DNA from: Bacteroidota bacterium
GTDB taxonomy: Bacteria; Bacteroidota; Bacteroidia; UKL13-3
Assembly: GCA_947491825.1 (NCBI GenBank)
Contig: CANLLM010000009.1
Span: 1-40,299 of the forward strand
DNA length: 40,299 nucleotides
Direction of reading: 5' to 3'
Shown: positions 8,281 to 16,381 of the stretch, piece by piece
Layout of the letters: each line of letters begins with the position of its first letter
Position numbering within the stretch: the stretch's first letter is position 1
The notes under the pieces: generated by a model
Seen by the model: only the letters and a program-made list of their open reading frames with translations
Databases searched by the model: none
Told to the model about the DNA's origin: nothing
Translations under genes and position numbers: made by a program

Positions 8281-9021
8281 ATGGTTAATAAAAATAAAGT
8301 AAGTAACCGTGTCACTTCATCGGCTGTTATGGCCTTTGCAATAATTATCTCTGCTTGTATTATAGCCTTTACATGGCACAATAACATTAAATCGCAACAA
8401 ACCATTGCTGTTACTGGTTCGGCCATGCGTACCATTGTTTCTGATATTGGCATTTTACATGGTTCAATACAGATAAATGCTATTAACCCAAATGATGGTT
8501 ATGTGCAATTAAAAAACCAAATGCCTATTGTTATAAATTACCTTACAGCAGCGGGTATTAAAAAAGACCAAATAGAAATATTCCCCATTACCTCAATTGC
8601 AAATTACGAATACACTCCGCAAGGCTTGCAAACGGGTAGAATTTTAAACTACACCCTATCGCAGCGGTTTCAGTTAAAAGCAAACGATGTACAAAAAACA
8701 AAAACGCTTTCTCTGCAGATTACCGATTTGTTAAAACAGGGTATTGCATTACAAATGGATGCGCCCGAATATTACTACAGCGGATTGGCCGATTTAAAAA
8801 TTAAAATACAGGCTGATGCCGCTAAAGATGCACAAACACGTGCTTCTAGAATAGCCGAATCTACGGAACAAAAACTGGGTGCCATGCTTAGCGCTAAAAT
8901 GGGGGTGCTACAAATTACACCTAAAAATAGCAACGTTATTGGCGATTATGGCATAAACGATGTGAGCGCTATAGAAAAAGAAATTACTGCTGTGGTGCAT
9001 GCCAATTTTGAAATTGATTAA
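8281..9021 (+). CDS. SIMPL (DUF541) domain protein, membrane anchored
   Basis: A 246-aa protein with one N-terminal membrane anchor (residues about 14-31, AVMAFAIIISACIIAFTW) and a periplasmic SIMPL domain. The domain shows the expected start TIAVTGSAMRTIVSDIG, the central Y.LSQRFQLKANDVQKT strand-helix and the helix ADAAKDAQTRASRIAESTEQ. It ends with the strand VHANFEID. Family members (e.g. E. coli YggE) are linked to oxidative-stress tolerance, but their biochemical role is unclear. The porin-like gene starts only 8 bases after its stop, so the two are probably co-transcribed. Confidence 0.88.
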   Translation: MVNKNKVSNRVTSSAVMAFAIIISACIIAFTWHNNIKSQQTIAVTGSAMRTIVSDIGILHGSIQINAINPNDGYVQLKNQMPIVINYLTAAGIKKDQIEIFPITSIANYEYTPQGLQTGRILNYTLSQRFQLKANDVQKTKTLSLQITDLLKQGIALQMDAPEYYYSGLADLKIKIQADAAKDAQTRASRIAESTEQKLGAMLSAKMGVLQITPKNSNVIGDYGINDVSAIEKEITAVVHANFEID

Positions 9022-9029
9022 ACACGTTG

Positions 9030-10109
9030 ATGTATAAACGAATAGTAATTTTTGTCAGCCTATTTTTTGTGGTGCACCAAATAGTTGCACAAGTAAAAAA
9101 AGATTCGGTTACTTTAACTTTGGCTGGTGGGGTTGATTTATATTATGGTTACCACTCATCAAACCAAACAGATATACGCTACTATGTTTCGCATGCCAAA
9201 CACAACCAACTTAATTTAAACCTGGCTTACCTTAATTTAAATTTTAGTTACCAACGGTTTAGGGCCAATATTGTTCCGGCTACGGGTACTTACATGTTTG
9301 CTAATTATGATGCCGAACATCAAACAGCGCAGCATATGGTACTTGCTAATGCGGGTTATCTTTTAAGTAAGAAAAAAAACATTTGGATTGATGCAGGGAT
9401 ATTAAATGCACCATACACATTAGAAACTCCATTCTCGAAAGACCAATTGATGTACACCCGATCGTTGGCATCAGAATATAGCCCATACTTTATTACAGGT
9501 GCACGTTTAACGGCTCCACTGAATAAGAAATTAACTTTTTACGGTTATTTGATAAACGGATGGCAACAAGTTAAAGATGTAAACAATTCGCTAAGCATAG
9601 GAACCACCCTTGAATACAAGCCTGACAGCCTGAATACCTTTGTATCAACTTTTTATGCAGGCGATGAGAAATCAACCCTAAACCCCAATTTTAACATGCG
9701 TTATTACACAGACATGCAGTGGACGGCCAACTTAAATAAATGGAATTTGGGGGCTGTGGCTTCTATTGGTTTGCAACAAAAATCAAACAACCTCAACACA
9801 AACCTAAACCACATTTGGTGGCAAGCTACATGTATAGCTAAATATAATTTTAACGCAAAACATAGTATGGCTGGCCGTTTAGAATACTTCAACGACCAAC
9901 ACCAAAGCATAATTACGCCTTTGTATAACATGGCAAGTTTTGATGCCTTAGGAAGCAGTTTGTGTTATTCGTTTAAATTAAAACGTAACGCTATATTCAG
10001 GGTGGAGGGCAAACATTTGTACAGCACGGATAAAATACAAGCCGATAAAAACAACAAAGCCACGAATCAATCGTGGCTTGCTGTGGGTAATGTGACCATT
10101 TGGTTTTAG
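9030..10109 (+). CDS. porin-like outer-membrane beta-barrel protein (bbp2-type)
   Basis: A 359-aa exported protein with signal peptide MYKRIVIFVSLFFVVHQIVAQ. The body is a run of amphipathic strands such as LTLAGGVDLYYGYHSS, ANIVPATGTYMFANYD, PYFITGARLTAPLNKKLTFY and GWQQVKD. It ends VGNVTIWF, with the C-terminal aromatic typical of barrels. This matches the OmpL-like bbp2 porins common in Bacteroidota. The first Met of the track is a TTG, and I use the ATG three bases later. It is coupled to the SIMPL gene upstream. Its stop codon overlaps that of convergent pyrC by three bases within a four-base shared end, and a pyrC terminator hairpin lies inside its last 20 codons. Confidence 0.8.
   Translation: MYKRIVIFVSLFFVVHQIVAQVKKDSVTLTLAGGVDLYYGYHSSNQTDIRYYVSHAKHNQLNLNLAYLNLNFSYQRFRANIVPATGTYMFANYDAEHQTAQHMVLANAGYLLSKKKNIWIDAGILNAPYTLETPFSKDQLMYTRSLASEYSPYFITGARLTAPLNKKLTFYGYLINGWQQVKDVNNSLSIGTTLEYKPDSLNTFVSTFYAGDEKSTLNPNFNMRYYTDMQWTANLNKWNLGAVASIGLQQKSNNLNTNLNHIWWQATCIAKYNFNAKHSMAGRLEYFNDQHQSIITPLYNMASFDALGSSLCYSFKLKRNAIFRVEGKHLYSTDKIQADKNNKATNQSWLAVGNVTIWF
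10057..10079 (-). terminator. pyrC terminator embedded in the porin coding sequence
   Basis: AAGCCACGA and TCGTGGCTT form a perfect 9-bp stem around a 5-base loop. On the minus strand it is followed by TTGTTGTTTTT, a plausible U-rich tract, about 27 bases past the pyrC stop. It therefore overlaps codons of the convergent porin gene. Confidence 0.65.
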
Positions 10110-11443
10110 CGGTTAAATTTTAACCTTAAGCCAAATTTACTTTCATCAAATTTTCCGTTCTCGTATACCAAATGACCACTAACTACGGTATGGGTAACAA
10201 CCGAGTTAAAGGTTATGCCTTCAAACGGACTCCAGCCACATTTGTATAACAAGTTACTTTTATCAACCGTATAATTTTTGTTTAAATCAACCAAAACCAA
10301 ATCGGCATAATAACCTTCGCGTATAAAACCACGTCTGTCTATTTCAAACATTTCTGCCACGTTGTGACACATTTTTTGCACAATGGTTTCTAACGATATT
10401 TTACCTTGATGGTAAAACTCCAACATGGCATTTAACGCATGTTGAACTAATGGTCCACCAGAAGGGGCTGACAAAAAAGGATGGCTTTTCTCTTCTATGG
10501 TATGCGGAGCATGGTCGGTTGCAATTACATCTATCGTACCATCTAATACAGCCGCAAAAATTGCATCTCTATCTGCAGGAGTTTTAACCGCAGGATTCCA
10601 TTTTATTAGGTTACCTTTCGTAGCATAATCCGCATCACTAAACCACAAGTGGTGTATACATGCTTCAGCTGTAATTCGTTTCTGGCTTAATGGAATATCA
10701 TTGCGGAATAAACTTAATTCTTTAGCTGTACTGATGTGTAAAATATGCAAACGGGTATTGTGCTTCTTGGCCAAATCAACCGCAAAAGAAGACGACTTGT
10801 AGCAAGCTTCTTCGTTTCTGATGATGGGATGAAACGAGGCATCAATATGATCTCCGTATTGGGCTTTAATAGCTGCCAAGTTTGCCTTCACCAAAGGATC
10901 ATCCTCGCAGTGGGTCGCAATTAAAGTTTTTACTTCGGCAAAAATGCGTTCCAATGCATTGGGATCATCCACCAACATATCGCCTGTTGATGACCCCATA
11001 AAAATTTTAACTCCACAAACCGTTGCCGGATCAATACGTAACAACTCGTTTATATTGATATTGGTGGTACCCATAAAAAACGAATAGTTAGCCAATGAGC
11101 ACTGCGCAGCACGGGCATATTTTTGCTCTAACAACTCTATGGTTATTGCACTTGGCGAGGTATTTGGCATTTCCATGAAACTGGTTGTACCACCTGCTAC
11201 GGCTGCTTTAGCTTCGGTATAAATTTCTCCTTTATGTGTTAAACCGGGCTCTCTAAAATGCACTTGGTCGTCTATAACACCGGGCATTAAATACAAGCCT
11301 TCGGCATTGATCACTTTATCTGCGGGCATGGCAATACCATTAGTATCAATTTTTTCTATGATGTTATTTTTAATAAAAACATCTGCAAAATATACTTTGC
11401 CTTCGTTAACTAATTTGGCGTTTCTAATTAATAATGTACCCAT
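10106..11443 (-). CDS. pyrC: dihydroorotase (class I, PyrC)
   Basis: Cyclic amidohydrolase of de novo pyrimidine synthesis, interconverting carbamoyl aspartate and dihydroorotate. The 445-aa protein has the zinc-binding DDQVHFREPG motif near residue 60, the NTS substrate motif (MPNTSPS), and GVKIFMGSSTG with the carboxylated bridging lysine. Further ligands are in ATHCED, HILHIST and VIATDHAPHT. Length and the FREPG motif place it with the long class I enzymes, not the short E. coli form; allantoinases and hydantoinases are relatives, but FREPG favours dihydroorotase. A near-consensus box TATCTTCG lies at 11448-11455, immediately before the ATG. The rest of the pyr pathway is not in this window. 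Confidence 0.92.
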   Translation of the reverse strand: MGTLLIRNAKLVNEGKVYFADVFIKNNIIEKIDTNGIAMPADKVINAEGLYLMPGVIDDQVHFREPGLTHKGEIYTEAKAAVAGGTTSFMEMPNTSPSAITIELLEQKYARAAQCSLANYSFFMGTTNININELLRIDPATVCGVKIFMGSSTGDMLVDDPNALERIFAEVKTLIATHCEDDPLVKANLAAIKAQYGDHIDASFHPIIRNEEACYKSSSFAVDLAKKHNTRLHILHISTAKELSLFRNDIPLSQKRITAEACIHHLWFSDADYATKGNLIKWNPAVKTPADRDAIFAAVLDGTIDVIATDHAPHTIEEKSHPFLSAPSGGPLVQHALNAMLEFYHQGKISLETIVQKMCHNVAEMFEIDRRGFIREGYYADLVLVDLNKNYTVDKSNLLYKCGWSPFEGITFNSVVTHTVVSGHLVYENGKFDESKFGLRLKFNR

Positions 11444-11685
11444 AGTGCGAAGATAAGTGATTTATAATTTCTTCGCCATAAAAATGGGTATAAGAGAACG
11501 GTTTATTCAGCTTCATTTATTTGTAATGTAAGCATACTTCACGCCAACGATTATCCATTATATTGATAGTTACAGGTAACTAAAAGCAAAACTAAACACA
11601 CCATTTGTATAATAACAAATTGAAGTAAGTTGATTCATGTTGTTTTACCAATTTTATTTCAGTACATTCGAAAAAATATCAAGAC
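11444..11685. other. intergenic stretch, nothing clear
   Basis: Divergent spacer between pyrC and the tiny membrane-protein pair. It carries the pyrC near-consensus box at its left end and a weak box TACATTCG at 11663-11670 for the plus-strand pair. AGTTAC-AG-GTAACT near 11567 is a short palindrome with no flanking support. Confidence 0.3.
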
Positions 11686-11868
11686 ATGTTTAATAAATTT
11701 ACAATAACTGACAAAATTTTGTTCGTGTGTGCGCTCCTATCACTTATTTTTTCTGAAGTGCTCTATTTTCAGGGAGAAAAAGAGGATGGTAGTTTTGTAG
11801 GTCTTTGGGTACCATCAATTTTGGCCTTTGGCATTTATCTTAAAATGATTAATAACTCAAAAAAATGA
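11686..11868 (+). CDS. small two-helix membrane protein, unknown function
   Basis: A 60-aa protein with two hydrophobic segments, roughly residues 10-28 (KILFVCALLSLIFSEVLYF) and 37-54 (VGLWVPSILAFGIYLKMI), separated by a charged loop QGEKEDGSF. The ATG is clear and the stop TGA overlaps the ATG of the next tiny gene (ATGA). I believe similar GLWVPSIL.FGIY proteins occur in other Bacteroidota, but I cannot confirm this without a search. Function is unknown; a subunit or regulator of a larger membrane complex is one possibility. It is not next to any gene that would say which. Confidence 0.65.
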   Translation: MFNKFTITDKILFVCALLSLIFSEVLYFQGEKEDGSFVGLWVPSILAFGIYLKMINNSKK

Positions 11869-11960
11869 CAGCTCTTATACCCTATTTTGCTGGTTTAATA
11901 ACCATACTATTTGGAATTGGGTTTGGCCTAGCCATTACCCAAACAAATAAAAAAAAATAG
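11865..11960 (+). CDS. tiny single-helix membrane protein (31 aa), unknown function
   Basis: Too short for the ORF track. It starts at the ATG inside ATGA at the end of the preceding gene and encodes MTALIPYFAGLITILFGIGF followed by GLAITQTNKKK. That is one hydrophobic helix with a positively charged C-terminus, which would stay inside under the positive-inside rule. The four-base overlap, the membrane-like composition and the terminator 17 bases after its stop argue that it is a real second gene of a two-gene operon. It recalls other one-helix accessory subunits in size only; I assign no function. Confidence 0.55.
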   Translation: MTALIPYFAGLITILFGIGFGLAITQTNKKK

Positions 11961-11976
11961 TACATTTTACAACCTG

Positions 11977-12021
11977 CACGCAACAAAAAAGTCTATAAAT
12001 GGATTTATTTGTTGCGTGTTT
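11977..12021 (+). terminator. terminator after the tiny membrane-protein pair
   Basis: CACGCAACAAA and TTTGTTGCGTG form an 11-bp stem, with a further A/T-rich interior that partly pairs, followed by TTTAATT. Placed 16 bases after the 31-aa gene. Confidence 0.7.
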
Positions 12022-12101
12022 AATTCACAGTGCACGCTAATAAATTACATTTTTGATTATTTAAATGTAATTTTATAACCTATTAATAAGCAATCACAAC
12101 A

Positions 12102-13001
12102 ATGAATTTTAACAACACATTTAATGCTGCTTACCATCACTTGCTTTCGGAGCAGACACAAAAAAAGGGTGAGCGAATTATTTTAGTTATAGCGATATGC
12201 AGTTTTATAATTCATTTAATTACTATCGGCCTTTCTTATTTTGATGTGATACACTTTAGTGAAATCAATGGATTAACCAGTAATCCAATAGCAGCCATTT
12301 ACACTCCGTTTTCATTCATTTTGGTGTACGAGGTTTATTTACTTATTTATTACCTGCCTAAATCGCTTACCATCTATATTACCAAACAGTATGAGATCAT
12401 TCTTTTAATTATTATCAGGCGGTTGTTTAAAGACTTATCTAACTTAACACTATCATCTGATTGGTTTACCATTAAATACGACTTACAATTTACCTACGAC
12501 TTATTAACTTCCATTGTATTGTTTTACTTGATTTATTTGTTTTACAAACAGGGTTTAAAGAGCAAAAACAGCCGATTAACCGAAGAGGCCAATGAGTTAG
12601 GCAAAACCAGGTATGTAAAAATTAAAAAAATAATAGCTGCATGTTTAGTACCCGTTGTGTTAATGCTTGCTATTTATTCGTTTATAAATTGGTTTATTGG
12701 CGTATTTAAAATGCCTGAAGAATCAATTGAACTATTTAAGAATATAAATAATGTATTTTTTGAGCACTTTTTTTCATTGTTGGTTATTGTGGATGTGCTG
12801 CTACTGCTGGTATCTTTTTTTTATAGCGATCAATTTCATAAAGTAATCCGTAATTCTGGATTTATTATTTCAACTATATTAATACGCTTGTCGTTTACTG
12901 TGGAAGGCATCATGAATAATGCATTAATTATAGTGGCCATTGTATTTGGCCTAATTATACTTGTTATACAAAATAAATTTGAAGCCCAAATTAAGCAATA
13001 G
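12102..13001 (+). CDS. multi-pass membrane protein, unknown function
   Basis: A 299-aa protein with about seven hydrophobic segments. They begin near residue 26 (IILVIAICSFIIHLITIGLSY) and include IAAIYTPFSFILVYEVYLLI, IVLFYLIYLFY, IIAACLVPVVLMLAIY, FSLLVIVDVLLLLVSFF and ALIIVAIVFGLIILVIQ. The segment TIYITKQYEIILLIIIRRLF and a basic/acidic loop around residue 160 sit between helices. I do not recognise the family and see no catalytic motif. The ATG is preceded by a near-consensus box CATTTTTG at 12048-12055, giving a leader of about 40 bases. It stands alone and is followed by a pseudogene-like stretch. Confidence 0.7.
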   Translation: MNFNNTFNAAYHHLLSEQTQKKGERIILVIAICSFIIHLITIGLSYFDVIHFSEINGLTSNPIAAIYTPFSFILVYEVYLLIYYLPKSLTIYITKQYEIILLIIIRRLFKDLSNLTLSSDWFTIKYDLQFTYDLLTSIVLFYLIYLFYKQGLKSKNSRLTEEANELGKTRYVKIKKIIAACLVPVVLMLAIYSFINWFIGVFKMPEESIELFKNINNVFFEHFFSLLVIVDVLLLLVSFFYSDQFHKVIRNSGFIISTILIRLSFTVEGIMNNALIIVAIVFGLIILVIQNKFEAQIKQ

Positions 13002-13032
13002 CTAACTCCGCCAAGCATATTTAGCTATTTAA

Positions 13033-13329
13033 TATAATTACATAAACCAGTTTAATACCACAGAGGTAATTATTATTCCTGAACCGTATTTGTATGCTGC
13101 GGCCCACTTTAGCTCTATTGAAAGACTAGGCAATTACACCTGTAATCTAACCAAAACAATTCCATTTAAGCGTATATACGTTTCAAGCCTTTAGCAGCAA
13201 CGTAAATTAAAAGTATTGGTTTTATTTCAAAATAGACAGTTTATTGAGATTGTTGGAGGTGAACATGGCTCTCTGTTTGAAAGTCAAACGGCAAAGACTG
13301 AATTTAACAAATTTATAAGTAGCCACTAA
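13033..13329 (+). pseudogene. coding relic with in-frame TAG, possibly an alpha/beta-hydrolase end
   Basis: One reading frame runs 99 codons without an ATG start and is interrupted once, by TAG at 13192-13194. Before the stop it reads TTEVIIIPEPYLYAAAHFSS and continues to KRIYVSSL. After it comes KLKVLVLFQNRQFIEIVGGE, then HGSLFESQTAKTEFNKFISSH and TAA. The GGEHGSLFE segment looks like the C-terminal histidine region of alpha/beta hydrolases, but this is a resemblance, not a family assignment. With no start, one nonsense codon and no promoter, I read it as a decayed gene end. Confidence 0.4.
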
Positions 13330-13330
13330 T

Positions 13331-13378
13331 TATAAAACCTACCGCTAATGACTATTTATTCAAATCATAGCTGTAGGT
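13331..13378 (-). terminator. terminator of the redoxin gene
   Basis: On the minus strand ACCTACAGCT and AGCGGTAGGT make a 10-bp stem with one mismatch, continued by ATGA/TCAT inside, and followed by TTTATAATT. It lies just past the redoxin stop. Confidence 0.6.
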
Positions 13379-13400
13379 CTTTCTATCTGTTCATTTTGGC

Positions 13401-14018
13401 TTACTTCTTCCACTTAATGGAACAACCTATGGCCTTTGTATTGGTTTTAGTTATTGTTTTCCCATTTAGTAATGCATTAACAGCCAATTCAACATACTTT
13501 TCTTGGGCTAGTTTATCGTCTTCATAATTATCGTCAATTCCACCAATGTAGGCTAACGTATTTCCTGCTTTAGTTTTTTGCAAGACAAATACATGAGGGG
13601 TACGTGTGGCTCCATATATTTTGGCAATTTGTTGGGTTTCATCATGCAAATACACAAATGGATATTTTTTTGCTTTGGCCAATTCTTGCATCTTGGCGTA
13701 ACTATCTTCAGGCTCCCGCTTCGCATCATTTGGGTTGATGGCAATTACAGGGTAACCTCTTGCTGCAAATTTGTTGTGGAGGTTAATAATGCGTTGCTCG
13801 TATGCTTGAGAGAAAGGGCAATGGTTACAGGTAAACACCACAATAAATCCTTTGGCTTTCTTAAAATCGGCCAATTTTACCATTTTACCATCTACGTTAC
13901 GTAGGTTAAAATCGGTGGCTACAGCGCCAATTTGATATCCGGTAGTTTCAGCTTGTTTAAATGCCGTTGCACCAAATACTATGGTTACAATGGCAAACAA
14001 TGCGATTTTTTTTTTCAT
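13401..14018 (-). CDS. exported thioredoxin-fold redoxin (AhpC/TSA-like)
   Basis: A 205-aa protein with a signal peptide (MKKKIALFAIVTIVFGATAFK) and a thioredoxin-like domain. The redox site is a CxxC, seen in VVFTCNHCPFSQAYEQRI. The cis-Pro region is RTPHVFVL. The mature start GAVATDFNLRNVDGKMVKL is the usual redoxin opening. A conserved third cysteine sits near the end (KAIGCSIKWKK), as in homologues I know with the CNHCPF signature. It is expected to act in the periplasm on thiol redox chemistry, with substrate unknown. A box CATATTTG (one mismatch) at 14041-14048 gives a leader of about 16 bases. Confidence 0.88.
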   Translation of the reverse strand: MKKKIALFAIVTIVFGATAFKQAETTGYQIGAVATDFNLRNVDGKMVKLADFKKAKGFIVVFTCNHCPFSQAYEQRIINLHNKFAARGYPVIAINPNDAKREPEDSYAKMQELAKAKKYPFVYLHDETQQIAKIYGATRTPHVFVLQKTKAGNTLAYIGGIDDNYEDDKLAQEKYVELAVNALLNGKTITKTNTKAIGCSIKWKK

Positions 14019-14099
14019 GTTGTTTGCGTTTTATTACCTACAAATATGAATAATAATTACTGATTTTTTTAGCAGTGAGAGGTTAATAGAACTGTGACG

Positions 14100-14340
14100 G
14101 TTATTTTACTGTGGGAGAAGAGCTGAAACGCTTAGGCACAAAGGATGTCTGCGGCATTTTATGTGGTATTCTGAGAATGATGTGAGAGCATATTATTCCT
14201 TTTGTGCCTCGTGATCCCGGGTATTCAGGACTTTGTGTACCTTGTGGTAAAATTTAAACACAAAGGTCACCAAGAAAACATGAAGCACACGAAAGTTGCC
14301 TGCGGCATTGGAGAGTTTTGAAACGCAGAGGCGCGGCAAT
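14100..14340. repeat. intergenic repeat region A (cacaaag / ctgcggcatt type)
   Basis: The 348-base gap between the redoxin and LOG genes has no gene. CTGCGGCATT occurs twice (14149-14158, 14300-14309). CTTTGTGTACCTTGTG (14231-14246) and CACAAAGGTCACCAAG (14259-14274) form a long imperfect inverted repeat. GAAACGCAGAGGCGCGGCAA near the right end shares the CGCAGAG word with region B at 16.4-16.7 kb. The pattern is that of a dispersed, palindromic intergenic repeat. Confidence 0.5.
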
Positions 14341-14366
14341 TGAACAGGCAGTTATTTGCTAACCAA

Positions 14367-14939
14367 TCAGTGCCACTTCAGGGTTTTAGGAAACTCAAAA
14401 GCCTCTAAATCGTTTAACAACGTTTCTACATGGCCATTAAACAACAACATGTTTTTAAAATCTTGTTTTAAAAATTTATGGTTAACCATGTGTTGCAACA
14501 AATCATCCAAAGGTTTGTAAAACCCATTTACGTTTAACACGCCACAAGGTTTAAAATGAAAACCCAGTTGGCTCCAAGTAAAGGCTTCAAACAACTCCTC
14601 CATGGTACCAATACCGCCAGGTAAAGCAATGCAAGCATCGCACAATTCAAACATTTTAGCTTTACGCTCATGCATACTATCAACCACAATTTGTTGGGTA
14701 AGTCCGGTATGGCCTACTTCTTTATCCATTAAACGTTTGGGTATTACACCAATTACTTCGCCACCTAAACGCAGCATTTCATCGGCAATAATGCCCATTA
14801 TACCCACGTTACCACCACCATAAACCAAACCGTAACCACGTTTGTGCATGTCTTGTATAAGTGCCAATGCTTTGGTTATGTATATTTCTTCATCGCCAAC
14901 AGACGAGCCGCAATAAACAGCAATACGTTTAATCTTCAT
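14367..14939 (-). CDS. LOG-family protein (TIGR00730, putative nucleotide phosphoribohydrolase)
   Basis: A 190-aa Rossmann-fold protein of the LOG/YvdD type, which hydrolyses the N-glycosidic bond of (cytokinin) nucleoside 5'-monophosphates. It has the N-terminal KRIAVYCGSSVGD strand-loop, YGGGNVGIMG, the catalytic SMHERKAKM arginine segment and the signature PGGIGTMEELFEAFTW. All expected active-site residues are present. The bacterial substrate is often AMP-like and the physiological role uncertain. The DEAD-box helicase gene ends 5 bases upstream, so the two form an operon with LOG second. Confidence 0.92.
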   Translation of the reverse strand: MKIKRIAVYCGSSVGDEEIYITKALALIQDMHKRGYGLVYGGGNVGIMGIIADEMLRLGGEVIGVIPKRLMDKEVGHTGLTQQIVVDSMHERKAKMFELCDACIALPGGIGTMEELFEAFTWSQLGFHFKPCGVLNVNGFYKPLDDLLQHMVNHKFLKQDFKNMLLFNGHVETLLNDLEAFEFPKTLKWH

Positions 14940-14944
14940 TGTAA

Positions 14945-16291
14945 TTAAAATCCTTTTCTTTTTGCACGGTTACGCAATACATTTCGGTTTACAGATTGTG
15001 TTTTTCCTCCCGATTTTTTGTATGCCCCACCTAAATTTACTTTTTTGTTTTTATCTTTTTTCTCATGGAATGAAGCGCCTCTTTCTTCAACAACCTTAAC
15101 CGATTTTAAGTAGTTTTTTTCTCTAAGTTTAGGCTTCTCATCATCGCTCATTATTTTAGAAAGTGCTACTTCTTGCGGAAAATCAAGGATGGTAATTTTT
15201 TTATTCATTACCTCTTCTATTTCAACCAAATATTCTTCTTCAGTAGCATTCATTAAACTAATGGCTGTACCATCTTTACCAATACGCCCAGTTCTACCAA
15301 TACGATGCAAATAATCATTGGGATTATCGGGGGTATCAAAATTGATAACATGCGTTACATCCACCACATCTAAACCACGGGCAGCCACATCTGTAGCCAC
15401 CAAAATTCTTATTTCATTCTCAGAAAATTGTCTTAATGCTTCAAAGCGCTGTGTTTGTGGCTTACGCGAGTGCAAAATGCCAATGTTTCCAGCAAAGTTT
15501 TGGTGCAACATGTCAAACAATTTATCGGCATTTTTAATTTTTGATGTAAACACCAATACCTTACCTAACGTTTCATCTGTTTGAAGTAAATGGGTTAATA
15601 AATTAACCTTAGTACCAAAATTAGGCACGTGGTAACCCAATTGAATAATTTTTTCAAGAGGTGTTCCATGCGCTGCCACTTCTACCTTTACAGGGTTATT
15701 AAAAAATTCGGTAAACAGCTTTTCTACCTCTTCGGTAAGTGTAGCCGAAAACAAAATATTTTGTCGTTTAGCAGGCAAATAATCCATGATGGCATTAAGC
15801 TGCGCCCTAAATTCTTGTTCCAGCATTTCATCCACCTCATCAATAACCAACCTTTGTATACTGGTTAATTTAATAGCACCAATGCTGGCCAAATCTATTA
15901 ACCTTCCGGGAGTAGATACCAGCACATCTAAACCCGCAAAAACCATTGCTTTTTGTTTATTGATGTTACCACCGCCATAAATGGCTCCTGCCCTAACACT
16001 CATGTATTTAGTTAAACGATTTACCTCGCCATAAACCTGTAATACCAGCTCGCGGGTTGGCACAATAATGAGCACACGCGGATGGCGTTGTTCAGAAAAT
16101 TTTAATTGCCTTAATATGGGTAATAAGTAGGCAAAGGTTTTACCTGTTCCAGTTTGTGCTATAGCAACCACATCGCGCCCCGACATTACTACCGGGAATG
16201 CTTCAATTTGCACAGGAGTTGGATGTATGTATTCCAAATCTTCCAATGCCTTAAGCAGTGGGTTGTTAATGTTTAAGTCTTTAAAATTCAT
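14945..16291 (-). CDS. DEAD-box RNA helicase with DEVD motif II
   Basis: ATP-dependent RNA helicase, 448 aa. Motifs in order: Q motif (IHPTPVQIEAFP), I AQTGTGKT, Ia PTREL, GG, Ib TPGR, II DEVD, III SAT, V VATDVAARGLDV and VI HRIGRTGR. Motif II reads VIDEVDEML where the family normally has DEAD; the Asp and Glu that bind Mg-ATP are kept, so activity is expected. A basic C-terminal tail (KKSGGKTQSVNRNVLRNRAK) probably binds RNA. The core resembles RhlE/CshA-type enzymes used in ribosome assembly and cold adaptation. The LOG gene follows after 5 bases. The start ATG is clear. Confidence 0.93.
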   Translation of the reverse strand: MNFKDLNINNPLLKALEDLEYIHPTPVQIEAFPVVMSGRDVVAIAQTGTGKTFAYLLPILRQLKFSEQRHPRVLIIVPTRELVLQVYGEVNRLTKYMSVRAGAIYGGGNINKQKAMVFAGLDVLVSTPGRLIDLASIGAIKLTSIQRLVIDEVDEMLEQEFRAQLNAIMDYLPAKRQNILFSATLTEEVEKLFTEFFNNPVKVEVAAHGTPLEKIIQLGYHVPNFGTKVNLLTHLLQTDETLGKVLVFTSKIKNADKLFDMLHQNFAGNIGILHSRKPQTQRFEALRQFSENEIRILVATDVAARGLDVVDVTHVINFDTPDNPNDYLHRIGRTGRIGKDGTAISLMNATEEEYLVEIEEVMNKKITILDFPQEVALSKIMSDDEKPKLREKNYLKSVKVVEERGASFHEKKDKNKKVNLGGAYKKSGGKTQSVNRNVLRNRAKRKGF

Positions 16292-16381
16292 ATCCTTTTG
16301 CCCCGTATTTTTCCAATATATTTTAACCTTATTCAGTACACATTAATTCTTAAGTAAAACAATTATCAGCCACAGATTACT

